Origin: CAZQVN01 sp964596775
GTDB lineage: Bacteria; Eisenbacteria; RBG-16-71-46; JABDJR01; JAWXBZ01
Assembly: GCA_964596775.1 (NCBI GenBank)
Contig: CAZQVN010000003.1
Span: forward strand, 1-64,000
DNA length: 64,000 nucleotides
Direction: 5' to 3'
Position 1 is the stretch's first letter. Each line of letters begins with the position of its first letter. This document shows, one piece after another, positions 7,354 to 16,238 of this stretch. Made by a program: the position numbers and the translations under genes. The notes under the pieces were generated by a model that worked only from the letters and a program-made list of their open reading frames with translations, was not told the DNA's origin and did not search any database.

Positions 7354-9344
7354 CAGCCGGACCCGTCGAAGATCGTGGAGTCCATCTCCTTGATCGATTC
7401 ATAGCGCTTGCGGGCGAGGAGAAGCTGGTCGCCGAGCTGGCTGAACTTCTTCTGCACTTCCGTCTTTCCCTTGGACACGGCCCAGATCTTGAAAACGGTG
7501 TCCTCGAAGGAGTTCTTTTCGGAGAAGTGCCCGAGGATCATGTCCATTTCGCCGATGACCAGCTCGAACATGTTGATCTTCTTGTGGAGGATCTCGAGCA
7601 CGTACGACTCGACCGTTTCCTCGCTGGAAAAGTTGTAGATCTCGATGTCGCGGGTCTGGCCGAGACGGTGGACCCGGCCGATGCGCTGTTCCACCTTCAT
7701 CGGGTTCCACGGGAGGTCGTAGTTGATGACCTTGCGGCAGAACTGGAGGTTGCGCCCTTCACCGCCGGCCTCGGTGGAAATGAGGATCCGGTCGCGGTTC
7801 CGGAACGCCTCGATCGCGGCTTCCTTTTCCATGGCCGTGAGGTGGCCGTGGAACACCGAAACGGACTGTCCCGCCGCGGTCAGGTTCCGGGCCAGGAACT
7901 CCATCGTGGTGCGGAACTGGGTGAAGATGATCACCTTGTCGTCGTCCTGGTCGAGAATCGTCCGGACGCCGTCGAGCTTGGCGCTGGCCCCGACGTCCTC
8001 CGAAAGCTCGAACAGCCGGCGCAGGTCGTCCCAGTCCGCCCGGTAGCGGGGGTCGCCGAGCGCGCGCTTGAGCGTGCGGCGGGCGGCCTGGCAGGAGCTG
8101 CCGATCTCCTTCTGGAGAACGAGGGCCACGAAGTGCCACTTCTGGAAATCGGCGGCGCGCGCCTCGAGAAGCCGGCTGCGCACGAACTCGGTGACGCCGT
8201 CGTAGAGCAGCCGCTCCTTCGGGTTGAGCGGAAACGTGACCGTCTGCACGCGGCGCCGGGGGAACTTGATGGCCGTGGTGGAACGGGTGGTCCGGATCAT
8301 CACCTTGTGGAGGAGACTGGAGAGGTCGCCGGTGTTCCGGGGGATCCGCTTGTCCCCGCGGACCATGAAGTTGCGCCGGAACGTGCGGTACGTGGACAGC
8401 GTGCCCGGCCGGAGCAGCGTGACGAGGTTGTACAGCTCGCGCAGGTCGTTCTGGACCGGCGTGGCCGTGAGGAGCAGCAGGTACTTGCTGGACAGCTGGC
8501 TGACGAACTTCCAGGCCAGCGTCTGGTGATTGCGGAGGCGGTGGGCCTCGTCCACGATCACCATGTCGTACTTCCCCTTGAGGATCTGCTCGCGGTTCCG
8601 GGTCATCTTGGCGGTGTCGAGCGATGCGATGATGAACGGGGCGTCCGACCACCCCTCCTTGCGCCCGTGGATGCCGAAGTTCAGGTGAAACTTCGTCAGG
8701 AGCTCCTCGCGCCACTGGGTGGTCAGCGAGGCGGGCACCAGAATCAGGGCGCGGTGCACGAGGCCGCGCATGATGTATTCCTTGAGGACGATCGAGGCCT
8801 CGATCGTCTTGCCGAGTCCCACCTCGTCCGCGAGCAGGGCCCGCCCCTTCATTTCGCGGAGAACGCGCAGGCAGGACTTGATCTGGTACGGGTAGCGTTC
8901 CACGTCGTGCAGGTGGTCGAGGCTGACGAGCTGGTCGAACCCCTTGCGCAGCGAATGTTCCGCGGCCTTCAGGTGAAGCCGGTACGACTCGATGCCGTCG
9001 AGCGACGGGTCCTTGAGCGCGTCGACGACGGACCAGGATTCCGGTTCGAGCGTGAGGTAGTCGAGATTGACGAGCCGGTCCCGCGGCACCTTGAGCCGCT
9101 TCTCCACCGGCTTGGCCACGGCGGCCTTCCGGGCGGGCGCTTCCTGCCCGTCCGGGGCCTCCGCAACCTCCGTGCCCTTGGGCAGGATCAGCGGATGAAT
9201 GCTGGAGATCCGCTTGACCCCACCGTTGAACACGATTTCGAGAATGTCGTAGAAGATGCGTTCCCGCACTTCCACGACCAGTCCTTCACCGAACTCCGCG
9301 TGAACGATCCGATCTCCGACGCTGTAGGTGCAACGTTCCGTCAC
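7353..9344 (-). CDS. SNF2/RapA-type DNA translocase with N-terminal Tudor-like domain
   Basis: A 663-residue superfamily 2 ATPase. The SNF2 motifs are complete: GLGKT (176-180), LVPASLTTQW, DEAH (265-268), LLTATPVQN, then in the second lobe TEAGGEGRNLQF and QRIGRVHRLGQ. Residues 8-56 (GDRIVHAEFGEGLVVEV followed by GGVKRI) match the Tudor-like domain usually found at the C-terminus of PcrA/UvrD, which contacts RNA polymerase. A role in recycling stalled polymerase or remodelling nucleoprotein, as for RapA, is therefore inferred. The start is GTG at 9344 with an AGGGA ribosome site. It overlaps its downstream coiled-coil partner by one base. Confidence 0.85.
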   Translation of the reverse strand: MTERCTYSVGDRIVHAEFGEGLVVEVRERIFYDILEIVFNGGVKRISSIHPLILPKGTEVAEAPDGQEAPARKAAVAKPVEKRLKVPRDRLVNLDYLTLEPESWSVVDALKDPSLDGIESYRLHLKAAEHSLRKGFDQLVSLDHLHDVERYPYQIKSCLRVLREMKGRALLADEVGLGKTIEASIVLKEYIMRGLVHRALILVPASLTTQWREELLTKFHLNFGIHGRKEGWSDAPFIIASLDTAKMTRNREQILKGKYDMVIVDEAHRLRNHQTLAWKFVSQLSSKYLLLLTATPVQNDLRELYNLVTLLRPGTLSTYRTFRRNFMVRGDKRIPRNTGDLSSLLHKVMIRTTRSTTAIKFPRRRVQTVTFPLNPKERLLYDGVTEFVRSRLLEARAADFQKWHFVALVLQKEIGSSCQAARRTLKRALGDPRYRADWDDLRRLFELSEDVGASAKLDGVRTILDQDDDKVIIFTQFRTTMEFLARNLTAAGQSVSVFHGHLTAMEKEAAIEAFRNRDRILISTEAGGEGRNLQFCRKVINYDLPWNPMKVEQRIGRVHRLGQTRDIEIYNFSSEETVESYVLEILHKKINMFELVIGEMDMILGHFSEKNSFEDTVFKIWAVSKGKTEVQKKFSQLGDQLLLARKRYESIKEMDSTIFDGSG

Positions 9345-9365
9345 GATGTCATCCCTGGTGATGCG

Positions 9366-10007
9366 TTACCTGAGCAGGTAATAGTCGAGGCCGATCGCGA
9401 TCTGCCCCGTGAACGAAAAGTCCTTCTCCCCCTGGAGATTCTCTCCGATGCACAACCCCTTGCCGGTGAGCCCGTAGCCGTGGGCGCCGATCTCGACCGC
9501 CCAGGCCTGGGTGAAAAAAATCTCGAAACCGGCCCCGGCGTGGAGCAGGAACCCCTCGCCGGGAAAACAGAACTCCGAGCCGATCGACTGCTGCTGCGTC
9601 TTGGGAAACTCGATTTCCGGCCGGTAGAAACCGGCGGTGAGCTCCACGTAGCGGAGGACATCGCCGTTGGGAATGCTGAAGAACCGGACGCCCCCGTGAA
9701 CGGCGGTCATCTTGAACTGCACAAGGGAGTCCGCCCGGGCATCGAACGACTGGTTGTCGAAGTAGACGGCGAGGGCGGCCTTGCGGCTCACGTTGTAGCG
9801 GAAATGGAGGCTGTAACCCGGTCCGCTGGAAAAATCGAGACCGTAGCGGCTCTGCCCCTCCACGAGGCCGTACTGGAACCAGGCGCCGAGATTGTAGACA
9901 CCTTCCCTGTCGATGCGTCCCGCCGCATGCGACAACGGCGCGGAGGACACCGCAAGCACCAGCAGTCCGGTCATGAACCCGAGAAACCTCTTCGTCCCGC
10001 TCTTCAC
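9366..10007 (-). CDS. outer-membrane beta-barrel protein
   Basis: A 213-residue protein with a signal peptide (basic VKSGTKRF, hydrophobic GFMTGLLVLAVSS, AxA-like SHAA) and alternating amphipathic strands through the rest (YSLHFRYNVS, AALAVYFDNQ, VELTAGFYRPEIEF, FTGQIAIGLDYYLLR). The size and pattern fit an eight-stranded barrel. The start is GTG at 10007, preceded by AGAGG at suitable spacing; it begins 14 bases after the xerD stop. It could be a PagL- or OmpX-like protein, but no catalytic pattern is evident. Confidence 0.7.
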   Translation of the reverse strand: MKSGTKRFLGFMTGLLVLAVSSAPLSHAAGRIDREGVYNLGAWFQYGLVEGQSRYGLDFSSGPGYSLHFRYNVSRKAALAVYFDNQSFDARADSLVQFKMTAVHGGVRFFSIPNGDVLRYVELTAGFYRPEIEFPKTQQQSIGSEFCFPGEGFLLHAGAGFEIFFTQAWAVEIGAHGYGLTGKGLCIGENLQGEKDFSFTGQIAIGLDYYLLR

Positions 10008-10021
10008 AATCGCCTCTTTTC

Positions 10022-10993
10022 TCAAGCCCGTGGATGGAACGACCGGTGGACTTCGTGCAGGAAGTCGCGGTCCATTTCCGTGTAGATCTGCGTGGTCGTG
10101 ATCGATGCGTGTCCGAGCAGCTCCTGGACGACGCGGAGATCCGCACCCCCCTCGAGGAGGTGCGTGGCGAACGAATGGCGGAGCGTGTGCGGGTGAAGCC
10201 CCCGGCCGAGGCCGATCCGGTCCGCATGCCCCTTGAGGATTTTCCAGAACCCCATGCGCGACAGCGGCCCGCCCCGCAGGTTGACGAAGATGCGCGAGAC
10301 CGGCGGGCGGCCGCGGACGACGGCCGGTCGGCCGCCGTCGATCCAGGTCCGCAGCGCCGCCGCGGCGGCCCCGCCGACCGGCAGGATCCGCTCCCGCGAC
10401 CCCTTGCCGAGGACCCGGAGGATCCCCGAGTCCAGGTCCAGGCGGTCGATGTCCGCGCCGAGAAGCTCGGAAACGCGGAGGCCGAGCCCGTACATCGATT
10501 CGAGCATGGCCCGGTCGCGCAGCGCCGCGGGCTCTCCCCCCGCCGGCGCCTCGACGAGACGACGCGCCTCCTCGACCGTGAGCACCCGCGGCAGCGGGCG
10601 GCCGGTCCGCGGAGCGGCGATCGCTTCGGCCGGGTCGGCGGCGATCGCCCCGGTGCGGGCGCACCAGCCGTAGAAGCTCCTGAGCGCCGCGCCGTGCCGG
10701 GCCCGGCTCGTGGCCCGGAAGCGCGCCGAGAACAGGGACGTGATGTACGTTTCCAGGTGGCCCGGGCGGACCGCGGCGAGATCCAGGTCCTGTGCGGCGA
10801 GCCAGCCGAGATGCAGGCGGAGGTCGCCGCGGTAGGCGGACACGCTGTTCGGCGCGAGGCGACGTTCGAACTCGATGTGGGCGAGCCACCCGTCGAACGG
10901 TCCGTCGTAGCGGGACAGGTCCGGTGCCGCTTCCTCGCTCCGCGGCCGGAGGCGTGCGGCGCGTTCCATGACGGTCGCCGGGGATTTCTTCAC
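10022..10993 (-). CDS. xerD: tyrosine recombinase, XerC/XerD type
   Basis: A 323-residue site-specific recombinase of the kind that resolves chromosome dimers at dif. The N-terminal SAM-like core-binding domain covers about 25-125. The catalytic residues are visible: Arg in GLGLRVSELL, Lys in GKGSRERI, HTLRHSFATHLLEGG, the second His in LGHASI, and the nucleophile Tyr in TTQIYTE. Spacing is standard, unlike the second copy at 19375-20367. Its ATG overlaps the uvrC stop by four bases (ATGA). Assignment as XerD rather than XerC is tentative. Confidence 0.85.
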   Translation of the reverse strand: MKKSPATVMERAARLRPRSEEAAPDLSRYDGPFDGWLAHIEFERRLAPNSVSAYRGDLRLHLGWLAAQDLDLAAVRPGHLETYITSLFSARFRATSRARHGAALRSFYGWCARTGAIAADPAEAIAAPRTGRPLPRVLTVEEARRLVEAPAGGEPAALRDRAMLESMYGLGLRVSELLGADIDRLDLDSGILRVLGKGSRERILPVGGAAAAALRTWIDGGRPAVVRGRPPVSRIFVNLRGGPLSRMGFWKILKGHADRIGLGRGLHPHTLRHSFATHLLEGGADLRVVQELLGHASITTTQIYTEMDRDFLHEVHRSFHPRA

Positions 10994-12819
10994 GAGGCCA
11001 CCCCGGCTTCCTCGCCGGGATGAAGAGCCCGGTACAGGCGGCGGGCCGAAATCGTGCCGAAGCCGGGAGCCCGGGCGAGATCCTCCTCGCTGGCCCGCAC
11101 CACCGCGTCGAAGGATCCGAAAAACTGGAGCAGCGAAAGCCGCCGTTCCTCGCCGATCCCCTCCACGTCGTCCAGTCGGGAATGGAGCCCCGCCCTGGCC
11201 CGGAGCGACCGGTGATAGCGGACGGCGAACCGGTGCGCCTCATCGCGCAGGCGGATCAGGAGTTTCAGCGCCGCCGAACTGCGGGGCAGCCGCAGCGGTT
11301 CGGTGGCGCCGGGGAGGACGATCTCCTCCATCCGCTTCGCGAGGCCGATGACCGGCACGTTTTCCAGCCGCGTTCCGGCCAGGGCAGAGAGCGCCGCGCC
11401 GACCTGACCGATGCCACCGTCCACGAGAAACAGGTCCGGAGCCTCGGCCTCGCCGGCTTCGATCCGCCGGATCCGCCGCGACACCACCTCGCGCATCATG
11501 GCAAAGTCGTCGGGACCCTTCGTCTTCATGCGGTACCGTCGGTACTCGCCGCGGGCCGCCTCGCCGTTGATCGACACGACCAGCGAAGCCACCGGATGCG
11601 TGCCCTGGATATTGGAGATGTCGAACCCTTCGATCCGCACCGGCGGGAGCTTCAGGCCGAGGGCCGCCTGGAGCTCATAGACGGCGGGGACGATCGTTCC
11701 CCGGCGGCGTTTTCCGTCCGCTTCCTCGGCGTCGAGCCGGGCGTTCTTGAGGGCCACGCTCACGAGCGACTTCAGCGGTCCTTTCCGGGGCACGACGAGC
11801 CGGACGCCCTTCCCCGCCCGCGAGACGAGCCACGCCTCGATCAGCTCCGGATCCTCCGGTTCCATCTCGACGGCCACCTGCGGAGGAATGATGTCGGAGC
11901 GGAGATAGTGCTGGAGCAGGAACGCCGCCACGATCTCCGCGTCCTTCCGTTCGGAGATCCCCTTGAGGATGCGCTTTTCCTTGCCGAGGACCCGGCCGTC
12001 CCGGACCTGGAGGACCACGCCGTGCGCCAGGTCGCCGCGTCGTGAAAACGCCAGGACGTCGGTGTCACGCTTGTGAACGTCGACCATCTTCTGCCGCCGC
12101 ATCATCCGGGTGACCTCGTAAATCCGGTCGCGGCTGCGGGCGGCCGCTTCGTACTCTTCCCGCCCGGCATGATCGTTCATCTCCCGCTCGAGACGGGCGA
12201 GGACCGCGTCGCCGTCGCCGCCGAGAAACAGGCAGACGTCGTCCACCGCGCGGCGGTACTCATCGGCCGAGCACTTGTCGATGCAGGGGGCCATGCAGCG
12301 GTGGATGTAGTAGTCGAGGCACTCGCGCAGCTGGGGGCCGCGCCCGGGGCGATCCCCCATGCAGGAGCGGACGGGAAACAGGGTCCGCAGCGTCCGCAGG
12401 GTCTGGCGGAGCGAGCGGACGTCGGTGTACGGCCCGAAGTAGCGGGATCCGTCGTCGCGGACTTTCCGGGTCAGGAACACCTTCGGATACGGCTCCGAAA
12501 CCGTCACCTTGACGAAGGGAAACTTCTTGTCGTCCTTGAGATTGATGTTGTAGACGGGACGCTTCTCCTTGATGAGCGTCATTTCGAGGATCAGCGCGTC
12601 CACGTCGGAGTCGGTGGCGATGACGTCGAGGTCGTCGATGCGGCGCACGAGGGCGTGATGTTTCGGATGGTCGTGTGTTCCGGTGAAGTAGGAGCGGACC
12701 CGCTGGTCGAGGCGCTTCGCTTTTCCGACGTAGAGGATACGTCCGGTTCGGTCTTTCATGAGGTACACGCCCGGGAGGCGCGGGAGGTTGGACAGTTTCC
12801 GTTCGATTCTGTCGTTCAT
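10990..12819 (-). CDS. uvrC: excinuclease ABC subunit C
   Basis: A full-length UvrC of 609 residues, which makes the two incisions in nucleotide excision repair together with UvrB. The GIY-YIG domain is at the N-terminus (PGVYLMKDRTGRILYVGKAK). A UvrB-binding motif follows in the middle (about residues 200-235). The RNase H-like nuclease domain is seen in EGFDISNIQGTHPVASLV and LFLVDGGIGQV. Tandem helix-hairpin-helix motifs end the protein (DDVEGIGEERRLSLL and ARAPGFGTISARRL). It is the first gene of the minus-strand unit that continues into xerD. No good ribosome site precedes the ATG. Confidence 0.95.
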   Translation of the reverse strand: MNDRIERKLSNLPRLPGVYLMKDRTGRILYVGKAKRLDQRVRSYFTGTHDHPKHHALVRRIDDLDVIATDSDVDALILEMTLIKEKRPVYNINLKDDKKFPFVKVTVSEPYPKVFLTRKVRDDGSRYFGPYTDVRSLRQTLRTLRTLFPVRSCMGDRPGRGPQLRECLDYYIHRCMAPCIDKCSADEYRRAVDDVCLFLGGDGDAVLARLEREMNDHAGREEYEAAARSRDRIYEVTRMMRRQKMVDVHKRDTDVLAFSRRGDLAHGVVLQVRDGRVLGKEKRILKGISERKDAEIVAAFLLQHYLRSDIIPPQVAVEMEPEDPELIEAWLVSRAGKGVRLVVPRKGPLKSLVSVALKNARLDAEEADGKRRRGTIVPAVYELQAALGLKLPPVRIEGFDISNIQGTHPVASLVVSINGEAARGEYRRYRMKTKGPDDFAMMREVVSRRIRRIEAGEAEAPDLFLVDGGIGQVGAALSALAGTRLENVPVIGLAKRMEEIVLPGATEPLRLPRSSAALKLLIRLRDEAHRFAVRYHRSLRARAGLHSRLDDVEGIGEERRLSLLQFFGSFDAVVRASEEDLARAPGFGTISARRLYRALHPGEEAGVAS

Positions 12820-13191
12820 CGCGGCACCCGGCGCACCGGTCCGGCCGGGCCGACTTTAGACCCGGTCTGAAGACGCGGCCATTCCTGCCTCTCGGACAAC
12901 AAGTTGCCGAGGGTCCGTTTTACGGAGGAAACCGTTCCGGAGGAATCCGGGACCCGTTGTATATATCCGTAAAACATTGGCCTGTTTAGTTTTAGGCTCA
13001 CCAAACGAACCATGCCACCTCCCCCTGGGAGTTTGACCGGTAACTGTACACGGCCGGGAGGGCGTTCGCAAGGGCAAACGAGGCGTGGAGGCGGCGGTGG
13101 CGTGGCCCTGGCCGCGCGCTGCGGTCACTGTGGGCGGCTCGGGAGGTGGCTGCGTGGCCCGCGGAGGATCGCGTGGCGGGCCCCGGGCGGC
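12820..13191. other. non-coding interval between uvrC and the histidine kinase
   Basis: 372 bases with no convincing gene. The part next to uvrC contains an AT-rich island (about 12955-13000) holding a probable uvrC promoter. The rest, next to the kinase stop, is very GC-rich with G-runs on the plus strand. Short open frames here look like chance openness. An imperfect inverted repeat (CTCGG with CCGAG, about 12890-12915) would lie in the uvrC leader. Confidence 0.5.
12960..12988 (-). promoter_or_regulatory. putative promoter of uvrC operon
   Basis: On the minus strand TAAACA (12983-12988) and TATATA (12960-12965) are separated by 17 bases inside an AT-rich island. This would give a leader of about 130 nucleotides before the uvrC ATG at 12819. 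Confidence 0.45.
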
Positions 13192-15783
13192 TCAGCCGGC
13201 GCGGCGGCCGGCTTCCGGATCGACGACGGCCACCGGGCTCCGTTTTACCGGCAGCAGGATCCGCACGGTCGTGCCCGTCTCGCGGGAGCTGTCCAGCGTG
13301 ACCCGGCCGCCGTGAGCCTGGATCACGTTGTAGACCGTGAACAGACCCAGGCCCGTTCCCGGAGTGCGCGTGCCGTTGAGGGGCCCCTTCGTCGTGAAGA
13401 ACGGATCGAAGACCCTCTCCCGGTCCGCTTCGGGAATCCCGATGCCCGTGTCGCTGACTTCGACGATCAGGTGATCGCCGTCTTCCCGCGTCCGGAGCGT
13501 CAGGGTTCCCCCCTCCGGCATCGCGTGGCGGGCGTTGGAGATCAGGTTCATGAACACCTCGATCAGGCGGCCGCGGGACACCCAGGCGTGCGGGAGCCGC
13601 CCGGATTCCCGGACGATCCGAATCCCCTCCTTGGACACCTGCTGGTCCACGAGCAGGATCGCGTCCGACATCACTTCATTCAGGTCCACCGCTTCGAAAC
13701 CGTCGTCGGTGGCCCGGGAAAACGTGAGGAGACTCCGGGTGAGATCGCGGGCCCGCTCGCTGGAACTCAGGATCACGTCGATTCCCTTGGCGAGGACCCG
13801 TTCTTCGCGATTGTTCTTCATGAACTGGGCGTAACCGTAGATGGCGGCGATCAGGTTGTTGAATTCATGAGCCAGACCCGAGGCCAGCTGTCCGACCGCG
13901 GACATCTTGCTGGACTGGAGAAGCTGGGTCTCCATCGCCTTGAGCTCGGTGATGTCCTTGCAGAGCACGATGTAGCCGGTGACGGCGTTCCGCTCGTCTC
14001 GGATGGCGGTAAAACTCCCGAGATGGACGCGGTCGTCGATCCGGAACTCCTCGGTGACGTTGCGGGGCGTGTCGCCGGCGAGCCGCCCCAGCGCGCCATC
14101 CAGCGTCTGTCGCATCCCGGCCACGGCCACATCGGGAAGGGGCTTTCCGACGGCATCGTCGCGGTCCACGAGCCCGCGGGCCGCGGAGTTGAGCACGAGG
14201 ATCTCCATGCGGTCGTCGCAGAAGAAGACCGCCTCCTCCATCTGGTGGATCATGGAGGACAGGCGCGACCGCTCCGCCGCCACGCGCTGGAAGAGCGTGG
14301 CGTTTTCCAGCGCGATCGCGGCCTGCGTGGCAAAGATGTTGATCGTTGCCAGGTCCGTTCCGCTGAAGTTCCGGTGGCCGATCTTGTACAGCGACATGAC
14401 CCCGAGCAGCGCGTCCGCGCAGATCAGCGGCACGCAGAGCATCGCCTCGGGTTCCACCGGCGTTCCCTCGATGTGCCGGGATCGGGGATCGAGGTCGACC
14501 CGGTTCACGGTTTCACCGACACGGGTCCGGGCCACGTGCCCGGCGATTCCCTCCCCGATCGTGCAGCGGATCTTCATCATCTCCGCGGCGTATTCCGACA
14601 GGGCCAGGACCGGCTTCAGGGTGCGGCCGTCCGGTTCGAGAAGCATGACCATCCCCTCGTCCGCGGCGGTCATTTCCATGGCCCGCCGGGCCAGCAGCCG
14701 GGGCACCTGGGACAGGTCGAGCTGGCTGGACACCTCGCGGCTCGTGTCCAGCAGCCGGGCGAGACCGTCGAGGTTGTGGCGCAGTTCGCGCACCATCCGG
14801 GTGTTCTCGAGCAGGGGTGCGGCCTGCTGAACGAGGGCATGAAAGAGCTCCGCGTCTCCCGAGGAGAGGACTTGGCCGGTCCGCTCGCGGCCGAGGACCA
14901 CCAGGCCCGGCTCTCCGGCCGAACTCGGCAGCGGAACGACGAAAAGAGCTCCGATACGGACTTCCGTGGCCAGCTTCTTCCAGTCGTCGGGCACCGGCGC
15001 CAGGTCCACGTCGGGGACCTCGATGTCCTGACCGGGAGTGAGGCGGGACAGGGGTTCGGACAGGTCCCCGAGACACAGGCTCTTTTCCCGGCCCCCGTGA
15101 AGCACACCGGGCCGGGCATCATGGAGCGACTGCAGGTGAATCCACTGGCCGTCCTCGCTCCTGGAATAGATGGACGCCATGTCCGCAAGGAACGTCTCGC
15201 CGATGAACCGGGTGAAGAAGTCGAGGAGCTCGAGATCGGAGACGCCGGAAGCGATCCGGCTCGACAGCTTGCGCGCACAGCGGCCGAGAACCTCCTGCCG
15301 TTCCAGCCGCGCCGCGAGAGTCAGCGCCTTGAGATGGAGACCGGCCACGCCGGCAACGCCGGCCAGGTCGCTCCGGGCGTCCTGTACCAGCGGAGCGCCC
15401 GGGCGGGAGAGGACCGCAAGGACGCCGGGCTCCCGATCCGAACCGATCCGCGTGGCGAGCACCGTAACGGGCGCGGTTCCCCCGGCAGGATGGACTGCTT
15501 CATGAAAGACCCTTTCGGAGCCGTCCAGAACCCGTGAGACGAGTTGCGCCAGAGGGGTGCCGGACAGATCCGATTCCCTGGAGCCCCAGCGGCAGAGGCA
15601 GCGCAGGGACGGTACTCCTCCGTCCACCGGAGCCAGGACAAAGGCCTCCCCTCCCTCCAGTCCCTCCCCGACATGGCGGAGAAAGTCGTGGCAGGCCACC
15701 TGGGGGGTACCTCCCCCGTCCAGGGCCAGAATCCGCTCGGAAAGGATCTGAACCCCGCTTTTCTTCCGGTCCTTTTGCTGCAC
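13192..15783 (-). CDS. GAF/PAS sensor histidine kinase
   Basis: An 863-residue kinase without transmembrane segments, so probably cytoplasmic. Several GAF-like domains fill the first 500 residues; the clearest covers about 345-500 (CTIGEGIAGHVARTR and AMLCVPLICADALLGVM). A PAS domain follows (MEEAVFFCDDRMEILVLNSAA). The HisKA motif is SGLAHEFNN with the phospho-acceptor His near residue 632. The HATPase domain has NLISNARHAM, DTGIGIPE and GTGLGLFTVYNV. The architecture is NtrB-like. There is no response regulator beside it, so its output partner is unknown. The start is GTG at 15783 with an AAGGGG ribosome site; a GATAAT -10-like box lies about 45 bases upstream. Confidence 0.88.
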   Translation of the reverse strand: MQQKDRKKSGVQILSERILALDGGGTPQVACHDFLRHVGEGLEGGEAFVLAPVDGGVPSLRCLCRWGSRESDLSGTPLAQLVSRVLDGSERVFHEAVHPAGGTAPVTVLATRIGSDREPGVLAVLSRPGAPLVQDARSDLAGVAGVAGLHLKALTLAARLERQEVLGRCARKLSSRIASGVSDLELLDFFTRFIGETFLADMASIYSRSEDGQWIHLQSLHDARPGVLHGGREKSLCLGDLSEPLSRLTPGQDIEVPDVDLAPVPDDWKKLATEVRIGALFVVPLPSSAGEPGLVVLGRERTGQVLSSGDAELFHALVQQAAPLLENTRMVRELRHNLDGLARLLDTSREVSSQLDLSQVPRLLARRAMEMTAADEGMVMLLEPDGRTLKPVLALSEYAAEMMKIRCTIGEGIAGHVARTRVGETVNRVDLDPRSRHIEGTPVEPEAMLCVPLICADALLGVMSLYKIGHRNFSGTDLATINIFATQAAIALENATLFQRVAAERSRLSSMIHQMEEAVFFCDDRMEILVLNSAARGLVDRDDAVGKPLPDVAVAGMRQTLDGALGRLAGDTPRNVTEEFRIDDRVHLGSFTAIRDERNAVTGYIVLCKDITELKAMETQLLQSSKMSAVGQLASGLAHEFNNLIAAIYGYAQFMKNNREERVLAKGIDVILSSSERARDLTRSLLTFSRATDDGFEAVDLNEVMSDAILLVDQQVSKEGIRIVRESGRLPHAWVSRGRLIEVFMNLISNARHAMPEGGTLTLRTREDGDHLIVEVSDTGIGIPEADRERVFDPFFTTKGPLNGTRTPGTGLGLFTVYNVIQAHGGRVTLDSSRETGTTVRILLPVKRSPVAVVDPEAGRRAG

Positions 15784-15876
15784 GTCCGTAAGCCCCTTGT
15801 CATATCAATCGCGAAACTTCTCCTTCCATTATCGACATGAGCCCGGACCCCCTTGAGAGTTTCCGAAGGATCAGAC

Positions 15877-15905
15877 TTGACGAAAGACCGGCAAGGCCAT
15901 AGAAT
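15877..15905 (+). promoter_or_regulatory. sigma70 promoter of rpsT
   Basis: TTGACG (15877-15882) and TAGAAT (15900-15905) are separated by exactly 17 bases. Transcription would begin near 15912, giving a leader of about 70 nucleotides before the S20 start. Confidence 0.75.
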
Positions 15906-15979
15906 CCAACGGCTTTAAGGCAAGATGGGATAGTCCCTGGGGCCCTCCGGCCCGCCCGATCATCGAACGAGGAGTTGAA

Positions 15980-16231
15980 ATGCCCCACCATAAATCCGCC
16001 GTAAAGCGGGTCAAGACGAACGAGAGAGACCGCAAGCAGAATGTGGCCCGCCGGTCCCGCCTGCGAGGCATCCTGACGGCCCAGCGAGCCCTGAATCCGG
16101 GCGAAGAGTCCCTGAAGGCCCTTCCGGCCGCCATTTCCGAGATCGACCGCGCCGCCAAGGCCCGCACGATTCCGGCCGGCCGCGCCGATCGTCTGAAGTC
16201 GCGTCTGGCGCGTCGCGCCAACAAGGCCTGA
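15980..16231 (+). CDS. rpsT: 30S ribosomal protein S20
   Basis: An 83-residue, highly basic protein matching S20 along its full length (MPHHKSAVKRVKTNERDR at the start, then SRLRGIL and a helical basic tail RLKSRLARRANKA). S20 binds the 16S rRNA 5' domain early in 30S assembly. The ATG follows GGAG at proper distance. It is transcribed alone from a clear promoter. Its TGA stop abuts the TGA stop of convergent dapA with no base between them. Confidence 0.96.
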   Translation: MPHHKSAVKRVKTNERDRKQNVARRSRLRGILTAQRALNPGEESLKALPAAISEIDRAAKARTIPAGRADRLKSRLARRANKA

Positions 16232-16238
16232 TCAGGCC
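16225..16238. repeat. 14-bp palindrome carrying both stop codons of rpsT and dapA
   Basis: GGCCTGATCAGGCC is self-complementary. Its central TGATCA supplies the TGA of rpsT on the plus strand and the TGA of dapA on the minus strand. There is no T-tract on either side, so it is not a normal intrinsic terminator. Confidence 0.6.

Noticed and set aside
7527..10085. Plus-strand frame of 852 codons across the SNF2 helicase and barrel gene
   Set aside because: It crosses two clear minus-strand genes and has shadow-like composition.
13012..15537. Plus-strand frame of 841 codons opposite the histidine kinase
   Set aside because: The kinase is complete with HisKA and HATPase motifs on the minus strand; the opposing frame shows no recognisable domain and begins in a non-coding interval.
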